Below, in pieces: positions 11,048 through 19,694 of a stretch of DNA of 64,000 nucleotides. The stretch spans positions 2,231,646 to 2,295,645 of the forward strand of contig JASKMD010000014.1 of assembly GCA_030144725.1 (NCBI GenBank), in the 5' to 3' direction. Position 1 is the stretch's first letter, and the number at the start of each line of letters is the position of its first letter. The stretch is from Haematococcus lacustris (lineage: Eukaryota > Chlorophyta > Chlorophyceae > Chlamydomonadales > Haematococcaceae). A model generated the notes under the pieces. The model ran no database searches. It was not told the DNA's origin and saw nothing but the letters and a program-made list of their open reading frames with translations. The position numbers and the translations under genes were made by a program.

Positions 11048-13293
11048 CACAGATAAGCACCTAAGTTGGGACATTTTGAAACGGGGGGTGGCACAACTCA
11101 TCACTTGCTTGGACGAAACGAATGCAACTCATATCGTTGGAGAGATCTACAAGTCCTCTAGCTGCCGATGCCTCCAGCTTAGTATAATTCTCAAGGACTG
11201 GAGACTTATGACTCTGGCCAGTGGGATACCCCCCCTAAAACCGGTTTTCCAAACTAAGTGCACCTATGTTGAGACACTCAAGTATAAACATTTTTCAGGA
11301 GAAACTTGGTCCTGCCCTTTTCGCACTGTATCACTATAGGTCCTAGCACCAGATGGCATCAAAAGTTTATGAAAAAACATAAAGTGGTCAGCAGGGTTCT
11401 GTGCCCCTACCCTACTTGCGTGACCTGCCACTCTTGGCACCCCTTTCAGCAACCAACCCACCCAACTCATGCTTGCTGTAGAACCTGTCTACAGCCCTAT
11501 CATACAGCAGTGGCTGGGCCGTGGCGGAGCGCCGCACAGCTGCCTGCACCAGCTCAGGGGACACATCCAGCACCTTCCATGCCGCATGCGTCGTCTTCTG
11601 CTTGCCGCTCTTGATGGAGGCTGCTGCAGCTTCCAGCATCTGCTTCTTGTTGGGGGGGAACAGGCCTGTCTTAGCAAAGGCCCGCTTCAAAGGCTCGCGG
11701 CTGTGGCCCACTGAGAGGTGGAGGGCTGAGTCCACCATGCTGATGCGCTGGGGCAACTTGGGGCTGAACCCTTCCGCACCAGCATGGAATGCCGCCCCGG
11801 CCACCATCTTGCCATGGCTGGCCTTGACACTGCTGAAGAGCTGGTCCCAGGGCTGTAGGAAGTGAGTGCACTGGCCAGGGAAGATGAGCATGTCAAACCC
11901 CAAAGCTGCTGCAGTGTCCCGCGTCTCACTGCTGAAGCGTGAGCCATGCCCATCTAGGAGCAGCAATGCTCGGTTCCTCTTGCTCACACCGCCAGGGATC
12001 TGCCTAGCCATGCTGACCAGCAGCTTGGGGAACAGCTGGCCGTCCATCATGTGGGTGCCTGGCTTGAGGATGATGGCCGAGTCAGGGAAGAAAGCAACCC
12101 CACCCAGGGCATCCGCAGTCAGCATGGTGCCGGCGCTGATGTAGTTAGGCGCGAGCACCTGCCCATCAGCTGATCCCCATGCCACACATGTGAGGCTCTG
12201 CTTGGCATTGGCAGCTGCAGCCTGAAAGACATGCTTGGCACCACGCTCTGCCACCACCTTCTGGCCGCTCAGCGGCTGAAAGCCTGTCTCATCTGCATTG
12301 AATACCCGGTCAGGCCGCTGCAAATACGTCTGCCCCCTGCAGCACGTCTTCTTCAGGGTGGGCATGAGCTTGCTGTCAAACCACTCTTCTAATGCCTCCC
12401 GCTTTTGGGCAGCAGCCCGACGCGCTTTGGTGAGGGGGGAGGCTTTGCGTAGCGTGAGCCCATGGCGCCCCATGAAGGCAGAAAACCACTTCTTGCTTGG
12501 GGTGGCACCACCAAAGGGTGGTGGCTCATCCCTACGCTCACGGGCCTTTGCTATGGTGCCCACAGCAGCCAGTAGTGCAAGCTTTGTCACCCCCTGCCCC
12601 TGCTCCTGTGACCCCTTCACCATGCTGACCAGCCACTTCTCCTCAGCCGGGACCAGAACTGTGGGCCGGCCCTGCTTGGGAAGTGTCCCACCCCTGCTGA
12701 TGACCCTGTTAAGGGTGGAGCGGCTGACTCCATGTTGTTGGGCCAGGGCACGCTGGGAAGTGCGCGCAACACCCCTTTGGTACTTGAAGTAGGCCTTGGC
12801 AGCAGCAACAAGCTTGCTGGGCCTTGCAGCTGCGCTGGTAGAAGCCTTGCTGGATCCCTTCACTGCCTTGCTAGGTGTACGGGCCATGTGGGATGAGGTT
12901 AAAGCTGCAAGTCAGGTGGAATGAACGCCAAAATTTGCCGCATGAGGCATTTTCCGGCTGTTTCTAGCCCGTGCTATGACACAGGTGTTGCAATAACGCG
13001 AAGCGCGCTCATTGCGCAACTTGCGTCACCCACCAAGGTATCTAGCAATGCGGTGGATGCGGCGAATCACGCTCGCGGATGGCCAGGCGCGGCCTTAAGT
13101 CATGTCCCGGTCATTTTGGGCCTAAGCGGCGAATCTCAGAACTCAGCCGCGACAATGTGTGGATAAGACGAGACCCGACAACCACCACCATAACCACCAT
13201 TGCTAACGGTGCGCGAAAGAAAAAGGGGGGGCTACAGCAAGTTTTCGGCGGATCCGGGGGACGCGGGTGTCCCAACTTAGGTGCTTTACTGTG
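11048..13293 (-). mobile_element. pogo/Tigger-like DNA transposon
   Basis: A 2246-bp element bounded by TA on each side (11046-11047 and 13294-13295). Its 26-bp terminal inverted repeats read CACAG, two variable bases, then AAGCACCTAAGTTGGGACA, identical at both ends apart from the variable pair. TA target duplication plus a DDE_1-type transposase places it in the pogo branch of Tc1/mariner. It is inserted in antisense orientation to the chromovirus, at the gag/pol-junction TAG. Confidence 0.93.
11412..12887 (-). CDS. pogo-like transposase (HTH plus DDE_1)
   Basis: Intact 491-aa frame starting ATG at 12887, catalysing cut-and-paste transposition at TA sites. Residues about 25-65 form a psq-type helix-turn-helix (QRALAQQHGVSRSTLNRVIS). 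Residues about 80-150 resemble a CENP-B-type DNA-binding domain (PSKKWFSAFMGRHGL). The catalytic core shows the acidic motifs FNADETGFQPL, LLLLDGHGSR and QPWDQLFSSVK, consistent with the DDD triad of the pogo/Tigger/jerky group. The C-terminus is basic (AKSGRSRK). No stop or frameshift interrupts it, and it fills most of a TIR-bounded element, so it may be active or recently active. It lies antisense to gag/pol. The family call is confident; activity is inference. Confidence 0.92.
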   Translation of the reverse strand: MARTPSKAVKGSSKASTSAAARPSKLVAAAKAYFKYQRGVARTSQRALAQQHGVSRSTLNRVISRGGTLPKQGRPTVLVPAEEKWLVSMVKGSQEQGQGVTKLALLAAVGTIAKARERRDEPPPFGGATPSKKWFSAFMGRHGLTLRKASPLTKARRAAAQKREALEEWFDSKLMPTLKKTCCRGQTYLQRPDRVFNADETGFQPLSGQKVVAERGAKHVFQAAAANAKQSLTCVAWGSADGQVLAPNYISAGTMLTADALGGVAFFPDSAIILKPGTHMMDGQLFPKLLVSMARQIPGGVSKRNRALLLLDGHGSRFSSETRDTAAALGFDMLIFPGQCTHFLQPWDQLFSSVKASHGKMVAGAAFHAGAEGFSPKLPQRISMVDSALHLSVGHSREPLKRAFAKTGLFPPNKKQMLEAAAASIKSGKQKTTHAAWKVLDVSPELVQAAVRRSATAQPLLYDRAVDRFYSKHELGGLVAERGAKSGRSRK

Positions 13294-13296
13294 TAG

Positions 13297-16200
13297 GGCT
13301 TTGCCTGGCTGGTAGATGGTGCTGAACCGCCAGGATGTGAGTCGATGGTTCTGTTCAATGAGGGCTCAATGTGTAAGATGCTCATTGACACCATGGATGC
13401 ACCTGCCATGGCTGCAGCAGGAGCAGAGCTGCAGTTACCTTTTCTGTTCTGTGGAAGATATGGAGGAAAGCCGTGCAGGGTAATGATGGACACAGGTGCT
13501 ACTCATAGCATCTTGAGCAAAGAGTGGTTGGATAAGCAGAAGAACCCAATGCTGACAAGGCACATCTTGGAGAGACCATTAAACTTGCTAACTGCAAACA
13601 ACGACACAGTGCACATTCGTGAGCAGTTTGTGGGACCATTGGAGATACAGAAGAGCAAAGTGGGGTGCTTCGCCAAAATCATGCCAGGCATGCTGGCTGG
13701 TGTGGACTTGATTCTGGGGGCAGACTGGCTGTCCTACTATGACGCGGTGTTAAAGCCAAAGCACGGAGTCTGCACCTTGCAGGCTACAAATTCGGGGAAA
13801 CCGGAGAACTTGTTTGCGCTGCGGCCCAAGCATCTGCCGGGTTTTGCAGCTGTGGCAGAAATGGAGAAACAGCGTTGCAAGGAGGTTGCAGGAGTGCTGA
13901 GCGCAGGGCAGACTGCGAGGCTGTTGCGCTAGGGCTGCAGCAGCTGGCTAATGCTCGTGCAGCCTAGTGATGGCAATGATAAGGAGGGCTGGCACACAGG
14001 CAGCTTAGCAGCTGCAGTGGTGGGCTCAGAAGGAGCCAGGAGTGCTGAAGTGAATCCCTGGCTGGTACCAGCAGCACAGTTGGAGGGGCTGCTGGCAGAG
14101 TTTGCTGATGTGTTTGAGAGCATGCCTGAGGGGCTACCACCTGACAGGAAGGTGGGGCACACCATTAGGCTGGAGCCAGGGGCGGTGCCACCCTATCGCC
14201 GCATGTACAAGCTGAGTCCTAGGGAGGACGCTGAAGTGAGAAAGCAAGTTGCTGAGCTGCTGGCTAAAGGATTGATTGAGCCCAGTAGCAGTCCATATGG
14301 GGCACCCATCCTGTTTGTACAAAGGAAGGATGGCAGCCTGAGAATGTGCATTGACTATCGTGCCTTAAACAAACTGACAGTGAGAGACAGATACCCCCTA
14401 CCAAGGATTGATGAGCTGTTTGACAAGCTGGCTGGCAAGAAGGTCTTCAGCAGCCTGGATCTGCAGGCAAGCTACCATCAAATCAGGATCACAGAGGAGG
14501 ACGTGCCTAAGACGGCATTCCTGACGCCTGTGGGCCAGTTTCAGTTCAAAGTGCTATGTTTTGGGCTGACAAATGCGCCTGCTACCTTCCAGCGGGTTAT
14601 GAACACGGTGTTTAAGCCCCTAATTAACAAGTCGGTGCTGGTCTATATTGATGACATCCTGGTGATGAGTAACACCCCTGAAGAGCACCTGGTGCACCTG
14701 AGAGAAGTGCTGCAGCTCATGCGAGAGCACAAGCTTTACGCAAAAATGTCGAAGTGCGAGTTCAATCAGCCTAAGCTAGTGTTCCTGGGGCACATCGTGG
14801 GCGGCGATGGTATTGCCGTTGACCCTGCGAAGGTACAGGTGGTGAAGGACTGGCCGGCGCCACGCAGTGTGAAAGATTTGCAGGCGTTCTTGGGCTTGGC
14901 AAACTACTTCTGAAGGTTCATTCCCATTTTCAGCGCAATCGCCGCACCACTCACAAATTTGACGAGCAAGGAGGCCGCAGCAAAATATAACTGGGCAGTG
15001 TTCGCTGGGGCTGAACTGGCCGCTTTCAATGCTTTGAAGGAAGCTCTATGCTCCGCACCTGTATTGGCCCTGCCTGATTTTACAAAAGCCTTTGTGGTGT
15101 GCACTGATGCATCCCTACTGGGCACGGGCGGTGTGATGATGCAAGAAGGCAGGCCCATAGCCTACACCAGCAAGAAGCTGTCACCTGCAGAGACCCGGTA
15201 TACCACAGGAGAGCAGGAGCTGCTGGCCATTGTTCGGGCAGTGAGAGAGTGGCGGTGCTATTTAGATGGAGCAGTTGATGTTACAATTGAGACAGATCAC
15301 AACCCTCTCATCTACCTGCAAACACAAACAACGCTGTCTAGAAGGCAGACGCGGTAGATGGAGGAATTGTCACGTTACAAGTATGAAATCAAGTACAAAC
15401 CTGGAGTGCACAACGTGGCTGACCCTATCAGCCGCAACCCGGCTCTGGCCCATCAAGATACACCTGCAGGCTGTGACAACATATCTGTGGCTGCTGCAGT
15501 CTTGTCTCCATGGGCTGATGGCCTCATCACGGTCATGACAACAAGAAGCCAGGCCGCCCGGCTCCATGAGAATGCTGAGATGGAGCGGGTGATTGCCCGA
15601 GAGGCTGCGTACCGTGAAGGCAAGCTGGCGCCCCGTGACCTGTCTAGTGCCTGGCTGCAGCCTCCTGCGCGCCCAGGAGCACATTCAGGTAGAGACAATG
15701 ACCATCGCTCGGGCTACAAGGTCCTACATGCCGACTTGGTTGAAGCCCGGCTGCATGCGCGCCCTAGAGCACAGCCAGGTGGGGAGGAAGACCTGGCTAG
15801 TGCGCGGCTGCTGCCTAATGCAAGCCCTGGAGCGCGGTCGAGTCAAGCGGACCACCCACCTGAGGACCTGGCTAGTGCCCGGCTGCTGCCTCCTGCGCGC
15901 CCAGGAGCACAGCCAGGTGGGGGGGAAGCCCTGCAGCGCACCACACCACAGCCAACCACAAGCAAGCAAGGTGAAGGCAAGCCGGGCAGTGACCCACTAA
16001 CATTACTGCAGGCCATCAGGAGCGCGTATGTTGATGGCGAGCGCTTCAACAATGAGGCATACACGTCCCAGCTACACAGGCTGGAGGGGCTGTGGCTAAC
16101 TGAGAATGGCAAGGTGGTGGTACCAAACAGCAAGCCCTTGAGGCAAAGGGTAATGCGCACCATGCATGACAACCAGGCAGCAGGTCACCTGGGTGTATCG

Positions 16201-17508
16201 AAGACTCTTGACCAGGTGACACGCTGGTTTGACTGGGCTGGAGTGTCGGAGGATGTGCGGCACTACGTGCGCAACTGCCACTCATGCCAAGTGAACAAAG
16301 CCAGCTCCTTGAAGCCTGCTGGCAAGCTGCAACCGCTGCCTATACCCTTGCGGGCCTGGGACAGTGTCTCCATGGACCTCATTGTCAAGCTGCCTGCAAG
16401 TGGGCCACAGAAGTATGACTCTATTCTGGTGTTTGTTGATAGGCTGACTAAGATGGTGCACCTGGTCAAGACGTGGGAGAGCATCACAGCCCCTCAATAC
16501 GCGAAGCTGTTCATTGAGCACGTGTTCAGGCTGCATGGCATGCCCAGAGACGTGATCAGCGACCGCGGGCCCCAATTCAAGAACCATTTCTGGGCTGAGG
16601 TGGCAAAGCTGCTCCGGGTGCAAGTGAATCTGTCTAGCGCCTATCATCCCCAAACAGATGGACAAACAGAACGCATGAACCGAGTGGTGGAAGAGATGTT
16701 AAGACATTACATCAGGCCGGATCAGAGGGACTGGGCAGAACACTTACCCCTGGTTGAATTCGCCATTAACAATGCGAGGCAGGAGTCGACCCGCTTCACT
16801 CCATTCTACCTGAATTACGGCTACCACCCGCGGAGAGCTGAGCTGCTAGACCTGCCACAGAAGGTGCCACGAGCGCATGACTTTGTCCTGAACATACGGC
16901 GAGCTGTGGAGCAGGCTAGGCTATGCTTAGAGAAGGCGCAGAAGCGCCAAAAGGTGTATGCGGATGGGAAGCGGCGTCATGCGACTTTTGCTCCTGGCGA
17001 CATGGTGCTCCTGAGCACACAGAACATGAGGGGACATTCTGCTCAACCCGGTGTCCGTAAACTGAAGCCACGCTATGTCGGTCCCTTTGAAGTGCAGTAC
17101 ATGGTGGGAGAGGCAGCTGTGAAGCTGGAGCTACCTCAGCAGTGGTCTCGGTTCCACAACGTGTTTCATGTGTCTCTAGTGAAGCCCTACCGCTCTGATG
17201 GGTCAAGCGCAGTGCCTGGTGTCTCCAGTCCCCCTCCAGAGCAGTGGCTTGACGGAGAGCCTGTGTATACTGTTGAGAGGGTGCTGGACCATCGGTTGGT
17301 AAACACAGGCAAGCGCAAGGGCAAGGACAAGAAGAGCGAGCCCAAGAAGCCCAGGCTGGAGTTCTTGGTGAAGTGGCAGGGTTATGGTGATGAGCACAAC
17401 ACGTGGGAACCTAGGTCCCAGCTGACAGGCTGCCAAGAGCTGCTGAGGCAGTATGCAGAGGAGTGCAACCTGGGAGCCGACATGGAGGAGGCTGATGATC
17501 AGACCTGA
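13297..17508 (+). pseudogene. pol: Chromovirus pol: PR-RT-RH-IN-chromodomain, with three stops
   Basis: One reading frame from 13297 (usable ATG at 13345) to TGA at 17506-17508. In order: aspartic protease (MMDTGATHSIL at about 13483-13515), reverse transcriptase (FSSLDLQASYHQI, VLVYIDDILVM near 14640), RNase H (VVCTDASLLGTGG near 15100, TDHNPL), a Pro/Ala-rich insert, then integrase. The integrase has an HHCC zinc-binding region, MDLIVKL, SDRGPQF and QTDGQTERMNR for the D,D,E triad. A chromodomain (VYTVERVLDHR...FLVKWQGYGDEHNTWEP) lies at about 17260-17460. The frame is interrupted by TAG 13930, TGA 14911 and TAG 15355, with no frameshift between them. All three are single transitions away from sense codons, so this copy could not make full-length Pol unless stops are read through. 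Confidence 0.95.
15630..15990 (+). repeat. Degenerate Pro/Ala repeat in pol between RNase H and integrase
   Basis: About four degenerate copies of a ~70-90 base unit coding for DLASARLLPPARPGAQPGG-like peptides (near 15640, 15745, 15795 and 15870). They lie in frame between the RNase H and integrase zinc-binding regions. Standard Ty3/gypsy elements have a short linker here. Confidence 0.8.
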
Positions 17509-17620
17509 TGTGTGTGTGGGAACTCGAACACCAAGCGCTAGTATGCGCGAGTGACGGCACACCAGTGCCTGAGCGGGGCAACCACCAGTTAAGGTCAGCT
17601 GAGGACAGCTGAGCCAGGTG

Positions 17621-17628
17621 AGAAGGAA
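17621..17628 (+). promoter_or_regulatory. Polypurine tract
   Basis: AGAAGGAA (with the preceding GGTG) lies immediately upstream of the TG start of the 3' LTR, the standard place for the plus-strand primer. Confidence 0.75.
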
Positions 17629-17818
17629 TGTAGCATGTCCATGCGGTCATGCAAATCTGGATCTGAGATCTCCTCATGCAAGTGTAAGATCTGAAGTGGT
17701 GGTGGTGTTTTGAGGCTGGGTTCAACTCCCAGGCAGACTTGACATCCTTGACATCCTTGACTACGCCCTAGTCTGCTCAGGCGACCTCTTAACACTATTG
17801 ACCGCTGTAGCCTCACGC
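17629..17818 (+). repeat. 3' LTR, last bases missing
   Basis: A 190-base copy that is 99% identical to the joined halves of the 5' LTR. It ends at CCTCACGC, four bases before the expected TACA, where the CCCCG array begins. It preserves the uninterrupted hAT target site (GGGTTCAACTCCC). Confidence 0.93.
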
Positions 17819-18637
17819 CGCCCCGCCCCGCCCCGCCCCGCCCCGCCCCGCCCCGCCCCGCCCCGCCCCGCCCCCGCCCCGCCCCGCCCCGCCCCGCCCC
17901 GCCCCGCCCCGCCCCGCCCCGCCCCGCCCCGCCCCGCCCCGCCCCGCCCCGCCCCGCCCCGCCCCGCCCCGCCCCGCCCCGCCCCGCCCCGCCCCGCCCC
18001 GCCCCGCCCCGCCCCGCCCCGCCCCGCCCCGCCCCGCCCCGCCCCGCCCCGCCCCGCCCCGCCCCGCCCCGCCCCGCCCCGCCCCGCCCCGCCCCGCCCC
18101 GCCCCGCCCCGCCCCGCCCCGCCCCGCCCCGCCCCGCCCCGCCCCGCCCCGCCCCGCCCCGCCCCGCCCCGCCCCGCCCCGCCCCGCCCCGCCCCGCCCC
18201 GCCCCGCCCCGCCCCGCCCCGCCCCGCCCCGCCCCGCCCCGCCCCGCCCCGCCCCGCCCCGCCCCGCCCCGCCCCGCCCCGCCCCGCCCCGCCCCGCCCC
18301 GCCCCGCCCCGCCCCGCCCCGCCCCGCCCCGCCCCGCCCCGCCCCGCCCCGCCCCCGCCCCGCCCCGCCCCGCCCCGCCCCGCCCCGCCCCGCCCGCCCC
18401 GCCCCGCCCCGCCCCGCCCCGCCCCGCCCCGCCCCGCCCCGCCCCGCCCCGCCCCGCCCCGCCCCGCCCCGCCCCGCCCCGCCCCGCCCCGCCCCGCCCC
18501 GCCCCGCCCCGCCCCGCCCCGCCCCGCCCCGCCCCGCCCCGCCCCGCCCCGCCCCGCCCCGCCCCGCCCGCCCCGCCCCGCCCCGCCCCGCCCCGCCCCG
18601 CCCCGCCCCGCCGCCCGCCCCGCCCCGCCCCGCCCTG
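17819..18637 (+). repeat. (CCCCG)n array, ~0.8 kb
   Basis: About 160 pentanucleotide units with rare phase slips (extra C near 17870 and 18352; missing C near 18390, 18568 and 18611). It starts inside the end of the 3' LTR. The minus strand (GGGGC)n is a strong G-quadruplex candidate and the plus strand an i-motif candidate. The Pro-Arg-Pro-Ala open frames are artefacts of the repeat. Confidence 0.97.
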
Positions 18638-19694
18638 GTGGTACTTACACAGTTCTCTCGCCTCCAACGCCATCCCGCTGCTGCCCTTGCTCCACCGCCA
18701 TCACCTCCACCCCTACCACCACCTCCAAGCCCAACCCTGAGCCAGGACTACCCTACCGCTACCTCCACCCCTACCTTATCCCCACCCCTAGCCCCTATGA
18801 TGTAATGAAAATGATGTAGGTAGCAATGATGTAGATAATGATGTAAGTTTAGTTGTAATGATGTATGGTTGAGGGCCGGACGGGCCGCAAACAGCTTTTC
18901 GTTATCAGATAGGAGGGTTTGGAGCTTGGGCATTGTTAACATCCACAGCTTTGCGGGAACTAGGAAGCCGAGCTACCCAGTACAACCGACTGAACGGACC
19001 TGGCTAGCGAGAGAGACGCGCCCCGGCCTTAGACTTTATACGTATGTATGTAGCCACCTACAGCGACCTTGTTGCGTGGACACAACTTTAGGCCCAAACA
19101 CCCATATTGGGCCTGCGGGCCTGAGCTTCGATGCCGCTAACTTTTTTAGCACGCTGAAGCTGGCGGTGCGAATGCGGTAGCAAATGGTGGTCTGAATGTG
19201 GAGAACAGCATAGTACCCAAGTTTCACCTTGCTTGTCTAACCTGACTGCTAGCTAAGGAGAGCGTTGTCTAGGATACAAACGATTGGGCAAAGGTTGAGG
19301 ACCGAGGCTTTTGATGCGTGAAGATGAGCACGTCCAGGCCTTTGTCATAAGAGGTTCGAGCATTACAGAGTGCACCCAACCTGCATGAATGCAACGACGG
19401 ACTAAGCTGGACAGATGGTGTCTGGCACATGCAGACAAACCTACAGCCGCTAGTTGTGACTAATGAAGGTCCCAACAAACGCCTGGCTGCAGGAGGACGA
19501 AGGTTCATGACAGATCAATAAGAACTAGATGTCTTGATCACGCGCCGCAGAGAAATAATGACTGAGCAACTGTTGTGACACATCTGCTGTGCCCAACCAG
19601 GCCTGAGAGCGGTGGCAGCAGACCCAGCCCAGATGCCCATAGCAACCAGACCAGGCCGGCGAGGCCCATCCAGCTCAAAATGCCGAAACAAAGC
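18638..19694. other. Intergenic; pherophorin 3' region
   Basis: No gene recognised. It includes a CCACCACC-rich segment (18650-18790), several ATGATGTA repeats (18798-18866), and the 3' untranslated region of the pherophorin-like gene. TGTAA on the minus strand at 19363-19367 is a plausible polyadenylation signal. Confidence 0.5.
19363..19367 (-). terminator. TGTAA polyadenylation motif of pherophorin-like gene
   Basis: TGTAA is the common chlorophycean polyadenylation signal. This minus-strand copy lies about 330 bases past the stop codon at 19695. Assignment is by position only. Confidence 0.45.

Larger units (their letters stand above)
6002..17818 (+). mobile_element. Ty3/gypsy chromovirus, carrying two nested DNA transposons
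   Basis: LTR retrotransposon in the order LTR, primer-binding site, gag, protease, reverse transcriptase, RNase H, integrase, chromodomain, polypurine tract, LTR. The domain order (integrase after RNase H, then a chromodomain) places it in the chromovirus branch of Ty3/gypsy. Subtracting the hAT insert (6100-9188) and the pogo insert (11048-13293) leaves about 6.5 kb. The two LTRs differ at only two of about 190 compared positions, so the insertion is young, yet gag and pol carry in-frame stops and gag has a frameshift. The 3' LTR lacks its last four expected bases, where the CCCCG array begins. A target-site duplication could not be confirmed because that end is lost. Confidence 0.95.

Noticed and set aside
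9773..15357. Reassigned TAG codon (alternative nuclear code)
   Set aside because: The RlmL-like host gene ends at TAG with the protein at its expected length, and TGA also interrupts pol; simple mutation is sufficient.
17798..18805. 335-aa Pro-Arg-Pro-Ala open frame
   Set aside because: It is the CCCCG array translated; both strands and several frames are open for the same reason.
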